Shown here: in pieces, positions 25,819 through 35,900 of the stretch
How positions within the stretch are numbered: position 1 is the stretch's first letter
Layout: every line of letters starts with the position of its first letter
From: VXMO01 sp965219405
GTDB taxonomy: Bacteria > Chloroflexota > Dehalococcoidia > UBA6926
DNA length: 64,000 nucleotides
Direction: 5' to 3'
Assembly: GCA_965219405.1 (NCBI GenBank)
Contig: OZ244736.1
Span: 1,612,001-1,676,000 of the forward strand
Notes under the pieces: generated by a model
What the model was told of the DNA's origin: nothing
Databases searched by the model: none
What the model saw: only the letters and a program-made list of their open reading frames with translations
Made by a program: the position numbers and the translations under genes

Positions 25819-25879
25819 CGCATGCCATTCAGGCTCCTGTCTCATCGTTCCGTGAAGCATTAATGTCAGGGGAACGGCC

Positions 25880-26947
25880 ATGAGTGATTACGTCAGCTAC
25901 ATGGAGGAGCACGGCCACGAGCAGTTGATGGTGTTCGGGGATGCCTCCACGGGCCTTCGCGGGGCGATTGCGATTCATGACACAACGCTCGGCCCTGCGT
26001 TGGGCGGCCTCCGCATATGGCCGCATGCTACGGAGCAGGACGCCATCATGGACGTGCTGCGGCTGTCGGAGGCCATGACCCTGAAGTCCGCCGCCGCCGG
26101 GCTCGACCTTGGGGGCGGCAAAGCGATCATCATGCGCAATGCTGCTCGGGACAAGACCGAGGCGCTCCTTCGTTCCTTTGGCACCAAGGTGGACTCCCTC
26201 AACGGGAAGTACATCACCACCGAGGATGTCGGCACAACCACTGCGGATATGCAGTGGGTCGCTCGCGAAACAGACTACGTCACGGGCCTCCCATCGGAAT
26301 CCAGTGGCAGCGGCGACCCTTCTCCCATGACGTCTTACGGCCTCTACCAAGGCCTGCTGGCAACTGCGCAATACCTTTGGGGCTCAGATGACCTCAGTGG
26401 GATGCGCGTTGTGCTCATGGGCCTGGGCAAGGTCGGGAACTATCTCCTGCCGTACCTCAAGGGAGAGGGCGCCGTCATTTATGGAACAGACCTTGACCAG
26501 GATCGAGTGGAGCGGGCGCAGAGCCAATTTGGCCTTGTTCCTATTAGCCCGGATGAAGTGTTCAACTTCGAGTGCGACATCTTTGTTCCGTGCGCACTCG
26601 GCGGAATACTGAATGACGAAACGATTCCACAGCTACGTTGCACCACCGTCTGCGGCGGTGCAAACAACCAACTCCTTGAACCACGGCACGCGGATGATCT
26701 TGCAGCGCGGGACATCCTCTACGCGCCGGACTACATCGTCAACGCCGGCGGCGTCATCAACGTGTTCCATGAGATTGGGCGCAGCTACAGCGCTGAGGAG
26801 GCGCGCCGCAAGACGGGTCAGATCTACGATACGCTGACCACCGTTTATGAGAACGCCAAGGCGGAGAGCATCTCCACGGATGAGGCGGCGCGGCGCATCG
26901 CCCGCGGCCGCATTGATTCCGTGCGCAAAATACGCCGGGCTCGCTGA
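25880..26947 (+). CDS. Leu/Phe/Val dehydrogenase family (NAD-dependent amino acid dehydrogenase)
   Basis: Oxidative deamination of a branched or aromatic amino acid to the 2-oxoacid with NAD. The 355 residues are full length for the family. The catalytic lysine region reads LSEAMTLKSAAAGLDLGGGKAII, with the expected aspartate in YITTEDVGTT and the Rossmann motif VVLMGLGKVGNYLLPYLKGEGA. The C-terminal half shows VPCALGGILNDETIPQL and PDYIVNAGGVINVFHE. ATG at 25880 has a GGGGAACGGCC site. Leucine/valine use fits with the livHMGF operon 256 bases downstream, which imports such amino acids. Exact substrate cannot be told by eye. Confidence 0.9.
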   Translation: MSDYVSYMEEHGHEQLMVFGDASTGLRGAIAIHDTTLGPALGGLRIWPHATEQDAIMDVLRLSEAMTLKSAAAGLDLGGGKAIIMRNAARDKTEALLRSFGTKVDSLNGKYITTEDVGTTTADMQWVARETDYVTGLPSESSGSGDPSPMTSYGLYQGLLATAQYLWGSDDLSGMRVVLMGLGKVGNYLLPYLKGEGAVIYGTDLDQDRVERAQSQFGLVPISPDEVFNFECDIFVPCALGGILNDETIPQLRCTTVCGGANNQLLEPRHADDLAARDILYAPDYIVNAGGVINVFHEIGRSYSAEEARRKTGQIYDTLTTVYENAKAESISTDEAARRIARGRIDSVRKIRRAR

Positions 26948-27203
26948 ATACCGGTTCGTTCCCTGCTGACGCTGTGGCAGGCAACGGGGCACTGCTGCCG
27001 TCTTAGCGGTCGTTGCCATTCTCGCCCTGGCTTGCGTTGGCGCAAACGGGGATGCTGGCACGGCATTCGCCTTCACCAGCCTACGCCTCGGGGGACGTGC
27101 GGAGCGCCAATCTGACAGGCGGCATCTGAAGAAGTAGATCATGCGGCGCGTAGCTTTCCCTCTGGTAGGATGAAGTTGATTCCAGAACCGGAGGCCGCAC
27201 CGC

Positions 27204-28565
27204 ATGGATTCCCTCACGCAACCCGGCAGGCCCACTCTCATACTTGCTGTTGTGCTTACAATTGCGGCCATTGCATACATCGGGTGGAAAGTTAGCGAGT
27301 CTCCCGATCAAGCCCTGCAGTTCACCATCAACGGCCTTAATGTGGGCGCAGTCTATGCGCTCCTCGCGCTCGGATTCACGCTTGTTTACAGCACGGTCTG
27401 GTTCTTTGACCTCTACTACGGTGCGGCGGCGGTAATTGGCGCATACGCCGTCTTCTATCTCAGGGCAGGACAGGCAACCGACACTGCCTACGACCCTGCG
27501 AATATCGGCCTGAACATCGCACTCGGAGCGGTAATTGCCGGAGTCACAGCGTGGGCGCTGCACACCGCATTTTTTGAACGGCTACGGAACCGTTACCCTG
27601 CTCTGCTTGTCCGAGCAGCGTATCTCTTGACTGCGATCGGCGCGGGCGGCTACACCACGATCCTGCTTCTGTATCCCGACAATCTCCATCAGACTGCCGC
27701 TCCATTGATAGCGCTCATCAGCGCTGCGGTGGTCGGGACGGCTCTCTATTGGGCACTGGGCCGATTCGCTCCCGGTTCAGCGGCGCCCGGCCGATTGGTC
27801 GCCATTCTCAATGCCGTGATCGGACTTGTTGTTGGAGCAGCCGTAGCTATCGCGCTCGCTCAAACTCCAGACTCGCGTCTCTATATCAGTTGGCTCGTGT
27901 CCTGCCTCCTTGCGGGAGCGGTAAGCCTGGCGCTCTACCGCGGGCTGTACGCATTTATTCTTATCCGGGCTCGCTCAACCCTGATCATGCTTGTCGCAAC
28001 TCTTGGCGTGTTGCTGACTATCACAGCAATTCTCGTCATGGTTTTTTCCAACACGACTCACCCGCTGCCCGCTTCATTTGGCAACAACCTGCTAACGCTG
28101 AGCGGTGCAACATTCAAGGCGTTTGCGTTGTTCGCCATCGGCTGCGCATTCGTCGGGTTTGTCTTACTATGGCTCCTCATCCACAAGTCACCTCTCGGCA
28201 AGGTCATCCGCGCTATCGGTGACGACGAACAGGTTGCGCGCATCGTCGGCATCAACACGACGGCGATAGTCGCAATCGTCTTTTTCATCGGAGCGATGTA
28301 CGCGGCGTTCGCCGGAATACTCACCGGCCAGGACATCGCCATACAGCCACGTATGGGCTTGGAGCTGCTGCTGAAGGGCTGGATTGCATCGGTGGTCGGC
28401 GGCATCGGCAATCTCTACGGCGCAATTCTTGGCGGTTTCCTGTTGGGCGTCGTGGAGCAGTTTGGCATCTGGGACATCGCCGGAGAATGGCAGGACGGCG
28501 TCGCGCTCCTCCTCCTCATTTTGTTCCTAGCCTTCTGGCCGAGAGGGATCATTCCGAGGCGATAG
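27204..28565 (+). CDS. Branched-chain amino acid ABC transporter permease, LivH type, enlarged
   Basis: Membrane subunit of a HAAT importer. Typical LivH segments are present: FTINGLNVGAVYALLALGFTLVYS near residue 35, then RARSTLIMLVATLGVLLTI, VIRAIGDDEQVARIVGINT and MYAAFAGILTGQDIAIQPRMG at the C-terminal half. At 453 residues it is about 150 longer than the usual LivH. The extra is roughly residues 125-250, which adds about four hydrophobic helices between the first helices and the RARS segment. ATG at 27204 has an AGAACCGGAGGCCGC site. livM follows after 9 bases. Confidence 0.9.
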   Translation: MDSLTQPGRPTLILAVVLTIAAIAYIGWKVSESPDQALQFTINGLNVGAVYALLALGFTLVYSTVWFFDLYYGAAAVIGAYAVFYLRAGQATDTAYDPANIGLNIALGAVIAGVTAWALHTAFFERLRNRYPALLVRAAYLLTAIGAGGYTTILLLYPDNLHQTAAPLIALISAAVVGTALYWALGRFAPGSAAPGRLVAILNAVIGLVVGAAVAIALAQTPDSRLYISWLVSCLLAGAVSLALYRGLYAFILIRARSTLIMLVATLGVLLTITAILVMVFSNTTHPLPASFGNNLLTLSGATFKAFALFAIGCAFVGFVLLWLLIHKSPLGKVIRAIGDDEQVARIVGINTTAIVAIVFFIGAMYAAFAGILTGQDIAIQPRMGLELLLKGWIASVVGGIGNLYGAILGGFLLGVVEQFGIWDIAGEWQDGVALLLLILFLAFWPRGIIPRR

Positions 28566-28574
28566 GAACGGATA

Positions 28575-29624
28575 ATGCAGATACGTCAACAAGAAATCTC
28601 GCAGGGCCTTTCGCGACTGCCGCAGGCGCTCTTATTCTCGCTGCGCAACCACCTTGAAATCTGGGCGACGGTCATTGTGGTATTGGCTGCGGCGGCATTT
28701 ATGCTGTCGCGCGGCACGGGATTCTCCATCACCCTGATGACGGTATTCGCGATCTGGGCGATGCTGGCCGTCAGCCTGAACCTCGTCCTTGGCTACACCG
28801 GCCTGCTCTCCGTCGGCCATGTGGGATTCTACGGCATCGGTGCATACACGGTGGCCGTGTTGACGGCTAACCCGCGCCAAGAGTTGTTGGAAGGAGAAAT
28901 CATCCAGATCTTCGCGTGGCCGTTCTTCGCTGCGCTGCCCGTCGCAATCGCGCTGTGCGGGGTGGTCGCTTTAGTTGTTGGTGTGGCGTTCAGCCGGTTC
29001 CGGGACGATGTCTATGTACTCGTGTCATTCGGTTTCGCCATCATTGCCTATAACGTTTTTGTTAACTGGCAATGGGTGACACGCGGGCCTTTCGGCATTC
29101 ACCAGATTCCGAAGCCCGCTATCTTTGGCTACACCATTAACGACGACCTGGAATTCCTGTTGCTCACACTGGCATTCCTCGCCATCATCGTCGGCATATC
29201 ATGGCTCATCGTCACATCTTCATTCGGTCGAGTGCTCAAGGCCGTGCGTGAGGATGAGGACGCGATTGAGGTGTTCGGCTACCGTTCATCCCGCTACAAG
29301 CTGGCCATCTGGGTGATTTCCGCGATGATGGCGGGGCTGGCAGGGGCGATGCTCGCCACGTATACCTCCTTCGTTGACCCCAACTCTTTCATCCTTCTTG
29401 AATCGATTCTGCTTGTCGCTATCGTGATTCTTGGCGGATTGGCCAGTATCTGGGGATCGTTGCTCGGCGCGCTGGCGTTCGTGCTGCTGGAGGAGGGAGT
29501 CCGCTTTGTACCGTTTCTGCCACCGGAGCATGTCGGCCAGGTGCGGCAGATCATACTGGGAACACTGCTGGTGCTGCTGATGCTCTTCAGGCCCCAAGGA
29601 GTCGCAGGGCGGTTCAAGCTATGA
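28575..29624 (+). CDS. Branched-chain amino acid ABC transporter permease, LivM type
   Basis: Second membrane subunit, 349 residues, with about eight to ten hydrophobic helices. Family signatures: MLAVSLNLVLGYTGLLSVGHVGFYGIGAYTVAVL (about 60-93), ALVVGVAFSRFRDDVYVLVSFGFA, LKAVREDEDAIEVFGY (the cytoplasmic loop that contacts the ATPase) and ILGGLASIWGSLLGALAFVLLEE. The stop overlaps the next ATG (ATGA), a coupling typical of this operon. Confidence 0.93.
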   Translation: MQIRQQEISQGLSRLPQALLFSLRNHLEIWATVIVVLAAAAFMLSRGTGFSITLMTVFAIWAMLAVSLNLVLGYTGLLSVGHVGFYGIGAYTVAVLTANPRQELLEGEIIQIFAWPFFAALPVAIALCGVVALVVGVAFSRFRDDVYVLVSFGFAIIAYNVFVNWQWVTRGPFGIHQIPKPAIFGYTINDDLEFLLLTLAFLAIIVGISWLIVTSSFGRVLKAVREDEDAIEVFGYRSSRYKLAIWVISAMMAGLAGAMLATYTSFVDPNSFILLESILLVAIVILGGLASIWGSLLGALAFVLLEEGVRFVPFLPPEHVGQVRQIILGTLLVLLMLFRPQGVAGRFKL

Positions 29625-30385
29625 CAATGCACGAACAACGCCGGATCGGAGGCTCATTCGTCCTTCAGACGCTCGACATTGAGAAGCACTTTGGCGGCGT
29701 CTATGCAGTCGACCGGCTCTCAATCAGCATACCGCGCGGTCTTATCACCGCCATCATCGGCCCCAACGGCTCCGGCAAATCCACCCTGATCAACCTCCTC
29801 AGCGGAACCTTGCCTCTCGACGGTGGAATGGTTGTTGTCGGACCAAAGCGCCTCCGCATGATCAAGCCGTACGATTCTCCCAACATTGGACTGACCAGAA
29901 CATTCCAGGACGTGCGACTCTTCGAGCAGATCAGTGTGCTGGACAACCTGTACGTAGTAATGACGGAGAGGTCGTCTTTTCTCTCGCTCTTCCAGAGGGC
30001 TCGCAAGGAGCACAGGGAGCGCGCGGAGAGAATTCTGCATGTGGTGGGCCTGTGGGAAAAGCGCCACGACCTGGCGGAAGAGCTGTCATACGGCCAACGA
30101 AAACTCCTGGAGGTTGGCCGCCTCATGGCGATGAACACCCAGATCTACCTCTTTGACGAGCCTTTTGCCGGGCTTGCCCTTCACATGATCGAGGTCATCA
30201 AGGGCGTCATGCGGGAGCTGCAGGAAAACGGCAGGACGATTATCTTCGTATCCCACAACATGGGAATTGTGCGCGAGCTCTCGGACTACCTCATCGTCAT
30301 GGACAGTGGGCGGCTTCTGGCGCTTGGGCGACCCGACCACGTGCTGAACGATCCGGCGGTTATTGAAGCATATCTGGGCAACTGA
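29621..30385 (+). CDS. Branched-chain amino acid ABC transporter ATPase, LivG type
   Basis: A 254-residue ABC ATPase: Walker A GPNGSGKST, LivG-specific FQDVRLFEQISVLDNLYVVM, signature LSYGQRKLLEVGRLMA, Walker B IYLFDEPFAGL, and switch histidine in IFVSHNMGIV. The LivG C-terminal extension (LALGRPDHVLNDPAVIEAYLGN) is present. The start at 29621 overlaps livM. A second AUG two codons in (MHEQRR) is possible. It pairs with LivF immediately downstream. Confidence 0.93.
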   Translation: MTMHEQRRIGGSFVLQTLDIEKHFGGVYAVDRLSISIPRGLITAIIGPNGSGKSTLINLLSGTLPLDGGMVVVGPKRLRMIKPYDSPNIGLTRTFQDVRLFEQISVLDNLYVVMTERSSFLSLFQRARKEHRERAERILHVVGLWEKRHDLAEELSYGQRKLLEVGRLMAMNTQIYLFDEPFAGLALHMIEVIKGVMRELQENGRTIIFVSHNMGIVRELSDYLIVMDSGRLLALGRPDHVLNDPAVIEAYLGN

Positions 30386-30401
30386 GGGCGGCGAGAAGAG
30401 C

Positions 30402-31175
30402 ATGACAGCACGAGAGCAACACGGCACCACCGAGCAGCAGGCAAACACCGCTTCGCCGTTGCTCGAACTGAGCGACGTGTCTGTTCACTATGGCGCGGTC
30501 ATCGCCCTTGACCACGTTTCCGTACGGATTTATCCCGGTGAAGTCGTCGCTCTCATGGGTCCCAACGGGGCGGGTAAGTCCACCATCCTCAAGGCTGTCA
30601 TGGGAATGGCGCCCGTCTCAACGGGCTTGATTCGATGGCGCGACGACATCCTGGATTCACCGACGCATGAGATCGTCAAGCGCGGTATCTCCCTGGTTCC
30701 GCAGGGTCGCCGCGTTTTCACGCATCTGAACGTGGAGGAAAACCTGGAGCTTGGCGGAATGCACGTCCGCGATGCTGCAGAGCGGAGCAGGAACCTCGAC
30801 GCCGTCATGGATTTCTTTCCCATACTGCGCGAAAAGCGGCGTGATCCGGCAAGCGCCATGTCCGGCGGGCAGCAGCAGATGCTCGCGCTCGGACGTGGCC
30901 TCATGTCATCGCCGGAAATACTGCTGCTGGATGAGCCGACACTCGGGCTCGCTCCCATCATCGTCTCGGAGGTATTTCAGAGGGTCACTGAGATAAGCAA
31001 GACGTTCGGCACAACGATCGTGCTCGTGGAGCACAACATCAGGGGTGCGCTCAATATCGTCGACCGCGGCTACATCCTGGACAAGGCGCGTGTGTCCTTT
31101 GAGGGCACCCCTAAGGAAATCGAAGACTCGGATATCCTCACGCAGGTCTTCCTTGGACGAGAGGACGACGAATAG
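30402..31175 (+). CDS. Branched-chain amino acid ABC transporter ATPase, LivF type
   Basis: A 257-residue ABC ATPase: Walker A GPNGAGKSTILKAVMGM, ISLVPQGRRVFTHLNVEENLELGG (a LivF hallmark), signature MSGGQQQMLALGRGLM, Walker B LLLDEPTLGLAPIIV, and VEHNIRGALNIVDRGYIL. ATG at 30402 follows GAGGGCGGCGAGAAGAG, 16 bases after the livG stop. The frame is open to 30363, but that start lies inside livG. No gene for the periplasmic-type binding protein (LivK) is present on either side. The next gene converges from the minus strand 40 bases away. Confidence 0.93.
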   Translation: MTAREQHGTTEQQANTASPLLELSDVSVHYGAVIALDHVSVRIYPGEVVALMGPNGAGKSTILKAVMGMAPVSTGLIRWRDDILDSPTHEIVKRGISLVPQGRRVFTHLNVEENLELGGMHVRDAAERSRNLDAVMDFFPILREKRRDPASAMSGGQQQMLALGRGLMSSPEILLLDEPTLGLAPIIVSEVFQRVTEISKTFGTTIVLVEHNIRGALNIVDRGYILDKARVSFEGTPKEIEDSDILTQVFLGREDDE

Positions 31176-31215
31176 CTGCCGAAACTCTCCGTTACCGCAT
31201 TCATACGCGTTAGCG

Positions 31216-31989
31216 TCAGCGTCGCCGCTCCCATCTGAAAAACCGCACGGCCAACACAACACTCGCCAGCAACCACACTCCCATGACCCCGAGGTTGATC
31301 GGCTCAAAGCCGGAGCCGGTCGCGAATGGACGGAACGATTCGTGCATGGCTGTCGCAAAGTGGCGCACCGGAAAGACGTCCGCAAACGTGGTCAGCCACG
31401 CCGGCGCATCGTCCATCGGTATGAAGACATCAGAGATAAACAGCAGCGGCAGAATGCTCGCATTGACAATGGCGGGCGCGGCGTCTGCGTTCGGAATGAA
31501 ATTTGCCACGGCTACACCCAAGGCGCAGAACGTTGCTGCCCCAACAATGCACGTCACAATGAACGCGGCCATGCGCGTGGTAGGTAGATCCACGTCATAG
31601 ACGACAACCCCGGACACCAACACGATGATGACAAGCAGAATAGCAACCGACACCGAATGGATAACGTAGCCTGCAATCAACGACCCCGGCGGCAAAGGCG
31701 TACCGCGAATCCGCTTGAGAAGGCCGTTGTCTCGGCTAAAGGCGAGAGTCATCGCGATGTTGTTGTAGCAAGCGCCCACAAGAGCGAAGACCACGATGCC
31801 CGGAACGTAGAACGTGGATAAGCTCGCAGTACCGCCCTCAAACTGAACCTCATTGCTACCGAACAGTAGATTGAAGATAACCAGGAACATGAGGGGGAAG
31901 ACGATGGTGAAGAAGGCGGCGGCGGGGTTTCGCCAGAAGGCTGTGTTCTGGTAGCGCGCCTGGCGCAGCGACAGTCTGATGGCGTTCAC
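31216..31989 (-). CDS. ABC-2 type transporter permease
   Basis: A 257-residue export permease with six hydrophobic helices (AAFFTIVFPLMFLVIFNLLFG, FYVPGIVVFALVGACYNNIAM, VIHSVSVAILLVIIVLVSGVV, FIVTCIVGAATFCALGVAVA, and a C-terminal pair). DNGLLKRIRGTPLPPGSLIAGY is the typical ABC-2 loop. It resembles the DrrB/nodulation-type exporters. The start overlaps the stop of the ATPase gene (31986-31989), so the two form one exporter. Substrate unknown; operon position after the giant surface protein is suggestive. Confidence 0.9.
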   Translation of the reverse strand: MNAIRLSLRQARYQNTAFWRNPAAAFFTIVFPLMFLVIFNLLFGSNEVQFEGGTASLSTFYVPGIVVFALVGACYNNIAMTLAFSRDNGLLKRIRGTPLPPGSLIAGYVIHSVSVAILLVIIVLVSGVVVYDVDLPTTRMAAFIVTCIVGAATFCALGVAVANFIPNADAAPAIVNASILPLLFISDVFIPMDDAPAWLTTFADVFPVRHFATAMHESFRPFATGSGFEPINLGVMGVWLLASVVLAVRFFRWERRR

Positions 31990-32924
31990 GCCGTGTCACC
32001 TCCGCCTTGCACGTTCGAGCTCGTCACCTCGATGAAGATGTCCTCGAGGGACGGCCGCGTAACGGCAATCTCCTCAAACTCAATGCCATTCTCAACCGCC
32101 CACGTAGTCAGTTGGTGAAGCACCACCGTGGGTGACGCCGCTTGGACCTCATAGGTTCCCTGCCCGACTGCAGGATACGCGCCCAAGGATTCAGGCGGTG
32201 TCTCCGCGCCGTCCGGCAACCGGATTCGGATGAGAGTTGCGCCGCCCGAGCCTGCAATCTCCTGCGGCGAACCCTCCACGACAATGCGGCCCTCGACCAT
32301 TATTCCTACCCGGTCCGCCAAGTACTCAGCTTCCTCCATGTAGTGCGTCGTCAGCAGGATGGTCTTGCCAAGTTCCTGAAGGTTTTTCACCATGTCCCAT
32401 GCGCCGCGGCGTGCCGACGGGTCGAAGCCGGTCGTCGGCTCATCGAGAAACAGCAACTCAGGGTTTCCGGCCAGCCCAACAGCAACGTCAAGCCGCCTCT
32501 GCTGACCGCCGGAGAGTTTACCCACGCGAACACGGGCTTGTTGCGTCAGTCCGGTCGCATCAAGTATCTGGTCGAGCGGCAGTGGGTCAGGATAATAACC
32601 GCGAAAGAGATTCACTGTTTCCGCGACGGACAAGTATTGATCGACACTCGTCGTCTGCAAAACGATGCCAATCCGTTTCCGAAACTCTCTCTCGCCCTGT
32701 GCGGGATCATGGCCCAGAACGGCAACTGTTCCCGCGCTACGATCCCTATGGCCTTCGAGGATCTCAACCGTCGTCGTCTTTCCCGCCCCGTTTGGCCCAA
32801 GCAGGGCGTACACCTCTCCGGTTTCAACGCGCAGATCCACACCATTGACGGCCTCAAAGCTGCCATACGACTTTCGGAGACCCGCAACCTCAATGGCGGG
32901 GGGAGAGGCAAAACGTCCAGTCAA
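31986..32924 (-). CDS. ABC transporter ATPase (DrrA-like)
   Basis: A 312-residue ATPase: AIEVAGLRKSYGSFEAVNGV, Walker A LGPNGAGKTTTVEILEG, IGIVLQTTSVDQYLSVAETV, signature LSGGQQRRLDVAVGLA, Walker B LLFLDEPTTGFDP, and the C-terminal DrrA-like region ending FEEIAVTRPSLEDIFIEVT. It starts with TTG (TTGACTGGACG) after a GAGGTG site, 19 bases downstream of the giant cadherin-repeat gene, and is read from the same strand. Together with the permease it makes a drug/polymer-type exporter. Confidence 0.9.
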   Translation of the reverse strand: MTGRFASPPAIEVAGLRKSYGSFEAVNGVDLRVETGEVYALLGPNGAGKTTTVEILEGHRDRSAGTVAVLGHDPAQGEREFRKRIGIVLQTTSVDQYLSVAETVNLFRGYYPDPLPLDQILDATGLTQQARVRVGKLSGGQQRRLDVAVGLAGNPELLFLDEPTTGFDPSARRGAWDMVKNLQELGKTILLTTHYMEEAEYLADRVGIMVEGRIVVEGSPQEIAGSGGATLIRIRLPDGAETPPESLGAYPAVGQGTYEVQAASPTVVLHQLTTWAVENGIEFEEIAVTRPSLEDIFIEVTSSNVQGGGDTA

Positions 32925-32943
32925 TCAACACCTCAGCGGTCGT

Positions 32944-35900
32944 CTAGTGCCCTCGGAAAGCGATTCGTTGAAGATAGAGGCCAGCGGAAAGCGCAACCGT
33001 CACATCCAATAGTAGCGCAATCAGTAGACGCGCTATGTGCCATACCTCAGATTCGGTTGAAACGCTTGGGGCCGGTTCTGATGGAGGGCGGGCGGCGACA
33101 GGATCATACTCAAACGAAACAGTGCGCTTTAGGGAGCTCTCGTTGACTGCGCCTTGCAGCGGGTGGACGCTCGCGACCTTCACGAAGTCCACGGGCGGGG
33201 CGCTGCCGGAATTCTCTTTATCAGCTTTGGATTCGGTCACTAGCGCCATATACTGCCCAGGCGATCTGATCCTTGCCATCAAGATTGACGAGCCGTCTGC
33301 CGGTTCTCTCAGATTTGCATGTATATATTCCCAATCCTGCTCATGGTCATACCTCATCATCATCTCGATCGAGTCATGACCGATTTCCATGCGCCCATCC
33401 CTGCTTTCGGAGTTCGCCGCCTCGTCCTGCGTTCTCACGACGATCTCGAGCAGCGCCGGGCGATTGAGGGATTTCTGTGCCAGGGGTTCGCCCGCCACGT
33501 CAAAGAACTCCACAGAAACACACACGCATGCCAGCGGCGGGGCCGTCTCACGCAGGCCAACGCACACGGCCTCATCCTGTGTCAGGCGAACCTGGTATGG
33601 GACTGCAAGCGTGGCGGCTGGGGCAGTTAATCGGACGCGGCCTGTCTGGTCCTCAACCTCTGAGCCGCCAAAGAGCGGTGTCTGTACCGCACGCGGCACG
33701 GACACAAACACGGGCTCAATCCGTACAAGCCGCGCGGAAATCAGTGCCGAGCCTACAGCTTCGTCCTCCGTATTCCCGGCAAGACCATCAACCTGTGGCG
33801 AATGGCTTCGGTCTTCCGTGCCCTGTTGACCGAACGCCTCTTCATCATTTGTCGTATGTGCACGCTCCGGTTTTGGTGTGGGCGAGGCGTCAATGTCCGG
33901 CTCAAGAGTAGGTCTTGAGGCACGTACCACGGCTATACGCACTTCAACGTGGGACTCCAGCCCCCCATCCGTTGCGGCAACGCGAAGCGTATAGACGCGC
34001 CTGGCGTCTCTTGGCGAGAATCCGGGCGCAACCATGATTTGACCAGTAACTGAATCAACGATGAAGGCTCCATTTTCCGATTGGCTGACAATCCTGAAAT
34101 GGACAGGCGCTCCCTCCGGGTCTATCGCGGAGAGCGCAGCCCCAACAGGGCTCCCGCCACGAGCACCGGCCGTCACCGCCCTGCGTAGCTGACCAGGCTC
34201 ATGCCCCACCGGATTGCCGCACGCGTCCAGGATAAGTTGGGTTTCGGCAAAGACCGGCAGCTCGTCGACGCCTCTGACCCTCACCGTAAGATCGAGATAG
34301 TCGTCTGCTTTGAATTCGCTCTCAACATTCCCAAGGTCGTCGCGCCCATCCGAAACAGACACAAGCAGCAGGAAGGGCTTTCGCGAGGCCTCGAAATCCA
34401 AAAGAGTGCCGGGGCTGAGTGTTACATAGCCCGTGGGCGGATGAATCACGAAGGTTCGCCCATCCGGTCCGGACAGTGCATACGTAAGGGGGTCTCCATC
34501 CTCGTCTGTTTCTAAGGCCACTCCAGCCCCAATGCCACGATAAACAGGGTGCGTGCCAGGACATGAGTTTTCAGGGATCTCGGCAACGATTGTGGCAGAC
34601 GGGAAGCGCGGCGCGTCATTCTCATCCGTGACTTCAATGATTACGCTCAGACCACTTTCATTGGCGCCGTCATTCACGACGACACGAATCAAATACATGT
34701 TGTCAGCGTCCGCATCAAGAGGGTCTTCAAAGTTCGGAGGCACTGCAAAGGCCAGCCCGCCTTGCTTGTCAATCACGAAATGGGCTGCATCAGTACCCAC
34801 AACTTCCAAATCGATTGGGCTATCGCCTCCTTCTTCCGGGTCAATGGCGGAGTACACCGCGACTCCTGTGGTGCCGTTCTCTGCATAGCTCACCGAGGAA
34901 GGTCCCGTGATTGAAGGAGCCTCGTTGACGTTCGTGACAGTGACCTCAACATCCAGAGTGGATGTCAGATCACCGCCTGACGCCATCACTACCAATTCGT
35001 ACACATTGTCGTTGTTTGCATCATTCGGATTCTCGTAGTCCGGCGATGAATTGAACGTCAATTCTCCCGCCGCGCTGACCTCAAACCGCGCCGCGTCCGC
35101 GCCGGCAACGTCCCATGTGATCTCATCTCCTTCGGGATCAATGGCCGTATAGAATGCGACTCCTGTGGTGCCGTTCTCCGAATAACTCACAGTGGCAGCG
35201 CCGGTGATCGAGGCGGCCTCGTTGTCGTTCGTGATGGTGACTTTAACATCCAGAGTGGACGTGAGGTCACTGTCCGACGCCATCACTACCAATTCGTACA
35301 CATTGTCGATGTTTGCATCATTCGGATTCTCGTAGTCCGGCGATGAATTGAACGTCAATTCTCCCGCCGTGCTGATCTCAAATCGCGCCGCGTCCGCTCC
35401 CGCAATGTTCCACGTGATCCCGTTTCCATCCGGATCAGTAGCGGAATATGTCGCCACATTCTCCATGCCGTTCTCCAAATAATTCACAGTGGCAGCGCCG
35501 GTGATGAGGATGGCCTCAGCGACATCCGTGACAGTAACTTCGACGTCCAACGTGGACTCAAGATGACCATCCGACGCTGTGATCGCTACCTCATAGACGT
35601 TGTCCTTGTTGGCATCATTCGGATTCTCATAGTCCGGCGGGAAGTTGAACGTCAGCTCTCCCTTTTCATGAATCCCAAACCACGCTACGTCCGGGCCCAC
35701 CATCCCCCACCTGATTCCGTCCCCCTCCGGATCAGTAGCGGAATATGTCGCCACATTCTCCATACCGTTCTCCGCATAGCTCACAGTGACGGCGCCGGTG
35801 ATCGAGGCGGCCTCGTTGTCGTTCGTGACGGTGACTTCAACATCCAGAGTGGACGTGAGGTCACCGTCCGACGCAGTCATCGTCACCTCATAGGTGTTGT

